DNA of 64,000 nt from Paulinella micropora. Its lineage: Eukaryota; Cercozoa; Imbricatea; Euglyphida; Paulinellidae. Made by a program: the position numbers and the translations under genes. The notes under the pieces were generated by a model, which was not told the DNA's origin, made no database searches, and saw nothing but the letters and a program-made list of their open reading frames with translations. Below, piece after piece: positions 63,881-64,000 of this stretch (its first letter is position 1; the number at the start of each line of letters is the position of its first letter). The stretch lies in assembly GCA_019918135.1 (NCBI GenBank), contig WBZZ01006252.1, positions 1 through 64,000 of the forward strand, read 5' to 3'.

Positions 63881-64000
63881 ATGGGCTTGTATGACGGCTG
63901 GAAGACCTTGGGGCGCCTGTGCCCCGCCGAGCTGGAGGCCTCGCGGCTGGAGCACCCCGCCGGCGCGCTCGGGGAGCTGGGCCCCGTGGCCGTAGTGCAG
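63881..64000 (+). CDS. Start of an unidentified gene (runs off the right edge)
   Basis: ATG at 63881 opens a frame of 40 codons that continues past the end of the window. The text (MGLYDGWKTLGRLCPAEL ... LGPVAVV) looks like a normal protein start. G runs precede it by about 80-130 bases, the same pattern as for other genes. Too short to name. Confidence 0.4.
   Translation, partial: MGLYDGWKTLGRLCPAELEASRLEHPAGALGELGPVAVVQ

Noticed and set aside
1..64000. tRNA, rRNA, insertion sequence or terminal inverted repeats
   Set aside because: I saw no cloverleaf, transposase or inverted-repeat pairs by eye. A computer search would be needed for certainty.

Overview
The window reads as a piece of a large eukaryotic double-stranded DNA virus, or a copy of one in a protist genome. 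It is densely coding on both strands, with no operons, no tRNA or rRNA that I can see, and no bacterial-type ribosome sites. Virus-type replication, transcription and assembly genes are present: two RNA polymerase subunits (an RPB5 with a zinc-ribbon extension, and RPB10), a PrimPol/UL52-type primase, an ERCC4 (XPF/MUS81-type) nuclease, a PD-(D/E)XK nuclease, a tyrosine recombinase, an Ulp1/adenain-type protease whose active-site spacing resembles the asfarvirus capsid protease, and a long protein that I suspect is an HK97-fold major capsid protein. The protease and polymerase subunits fit Nucleocytoviricota. The possible HK97 capsid would fit mirusvirus-like lineages. I cannot place it further.

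Layout. 0-15 kb: an accessory block with five F-box/leucine-rich-repeat (LRR) paralogues, a cysteine/histidine repeat protein resembling EsV-1-7 repeats joined to a nuclease-like tail, a PD-(D/E)XK nuclease and several broken genes. 15-35 kb: the most conserved block, with RPB5, a surface glycoprotein, the candidate capsid protein, a seven-helix membrane protein, the protease with a coiled-coil partner, the primase, RPB10 and a RING/IBR-type protein. 35.2-36.65 kb: a CA-rich microsatellite between divergent genes. 36.6-53 kb: coiled-coil, membrane, ERCC4 and unknown genes, a large secreted Thr/Pro/Ser-repeat protein broken by stops and frameshifts, and a 923-residue repeat protein. 53-64 kb: base composition becomes clearly GC-rich. 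This part holds the recombinase, Ser-rich proteins, a RING-like gene with a frame break, a second multi-pass membrane protein, another F-box/LRR gene, GC-rich tandem repeats, and an intact and a broken copy of a C2H2 zinc-finger gene.

Three themes stand out. First, ubiquitin pathway: six F-box/LRR proteins, a RING/IBR-like protein and a RING-like protein could redirect host ubiquitination. Second, nearly every upstream region contains long runs of G or C, some with a shared CCGGC flank. Third, at least six frame breaks and four in-frame stops interrupt otherwise convincing genes. This could be gene decay, recoding or uncorrected long-read assembly errors, and the sequence alone cannot decide between these.
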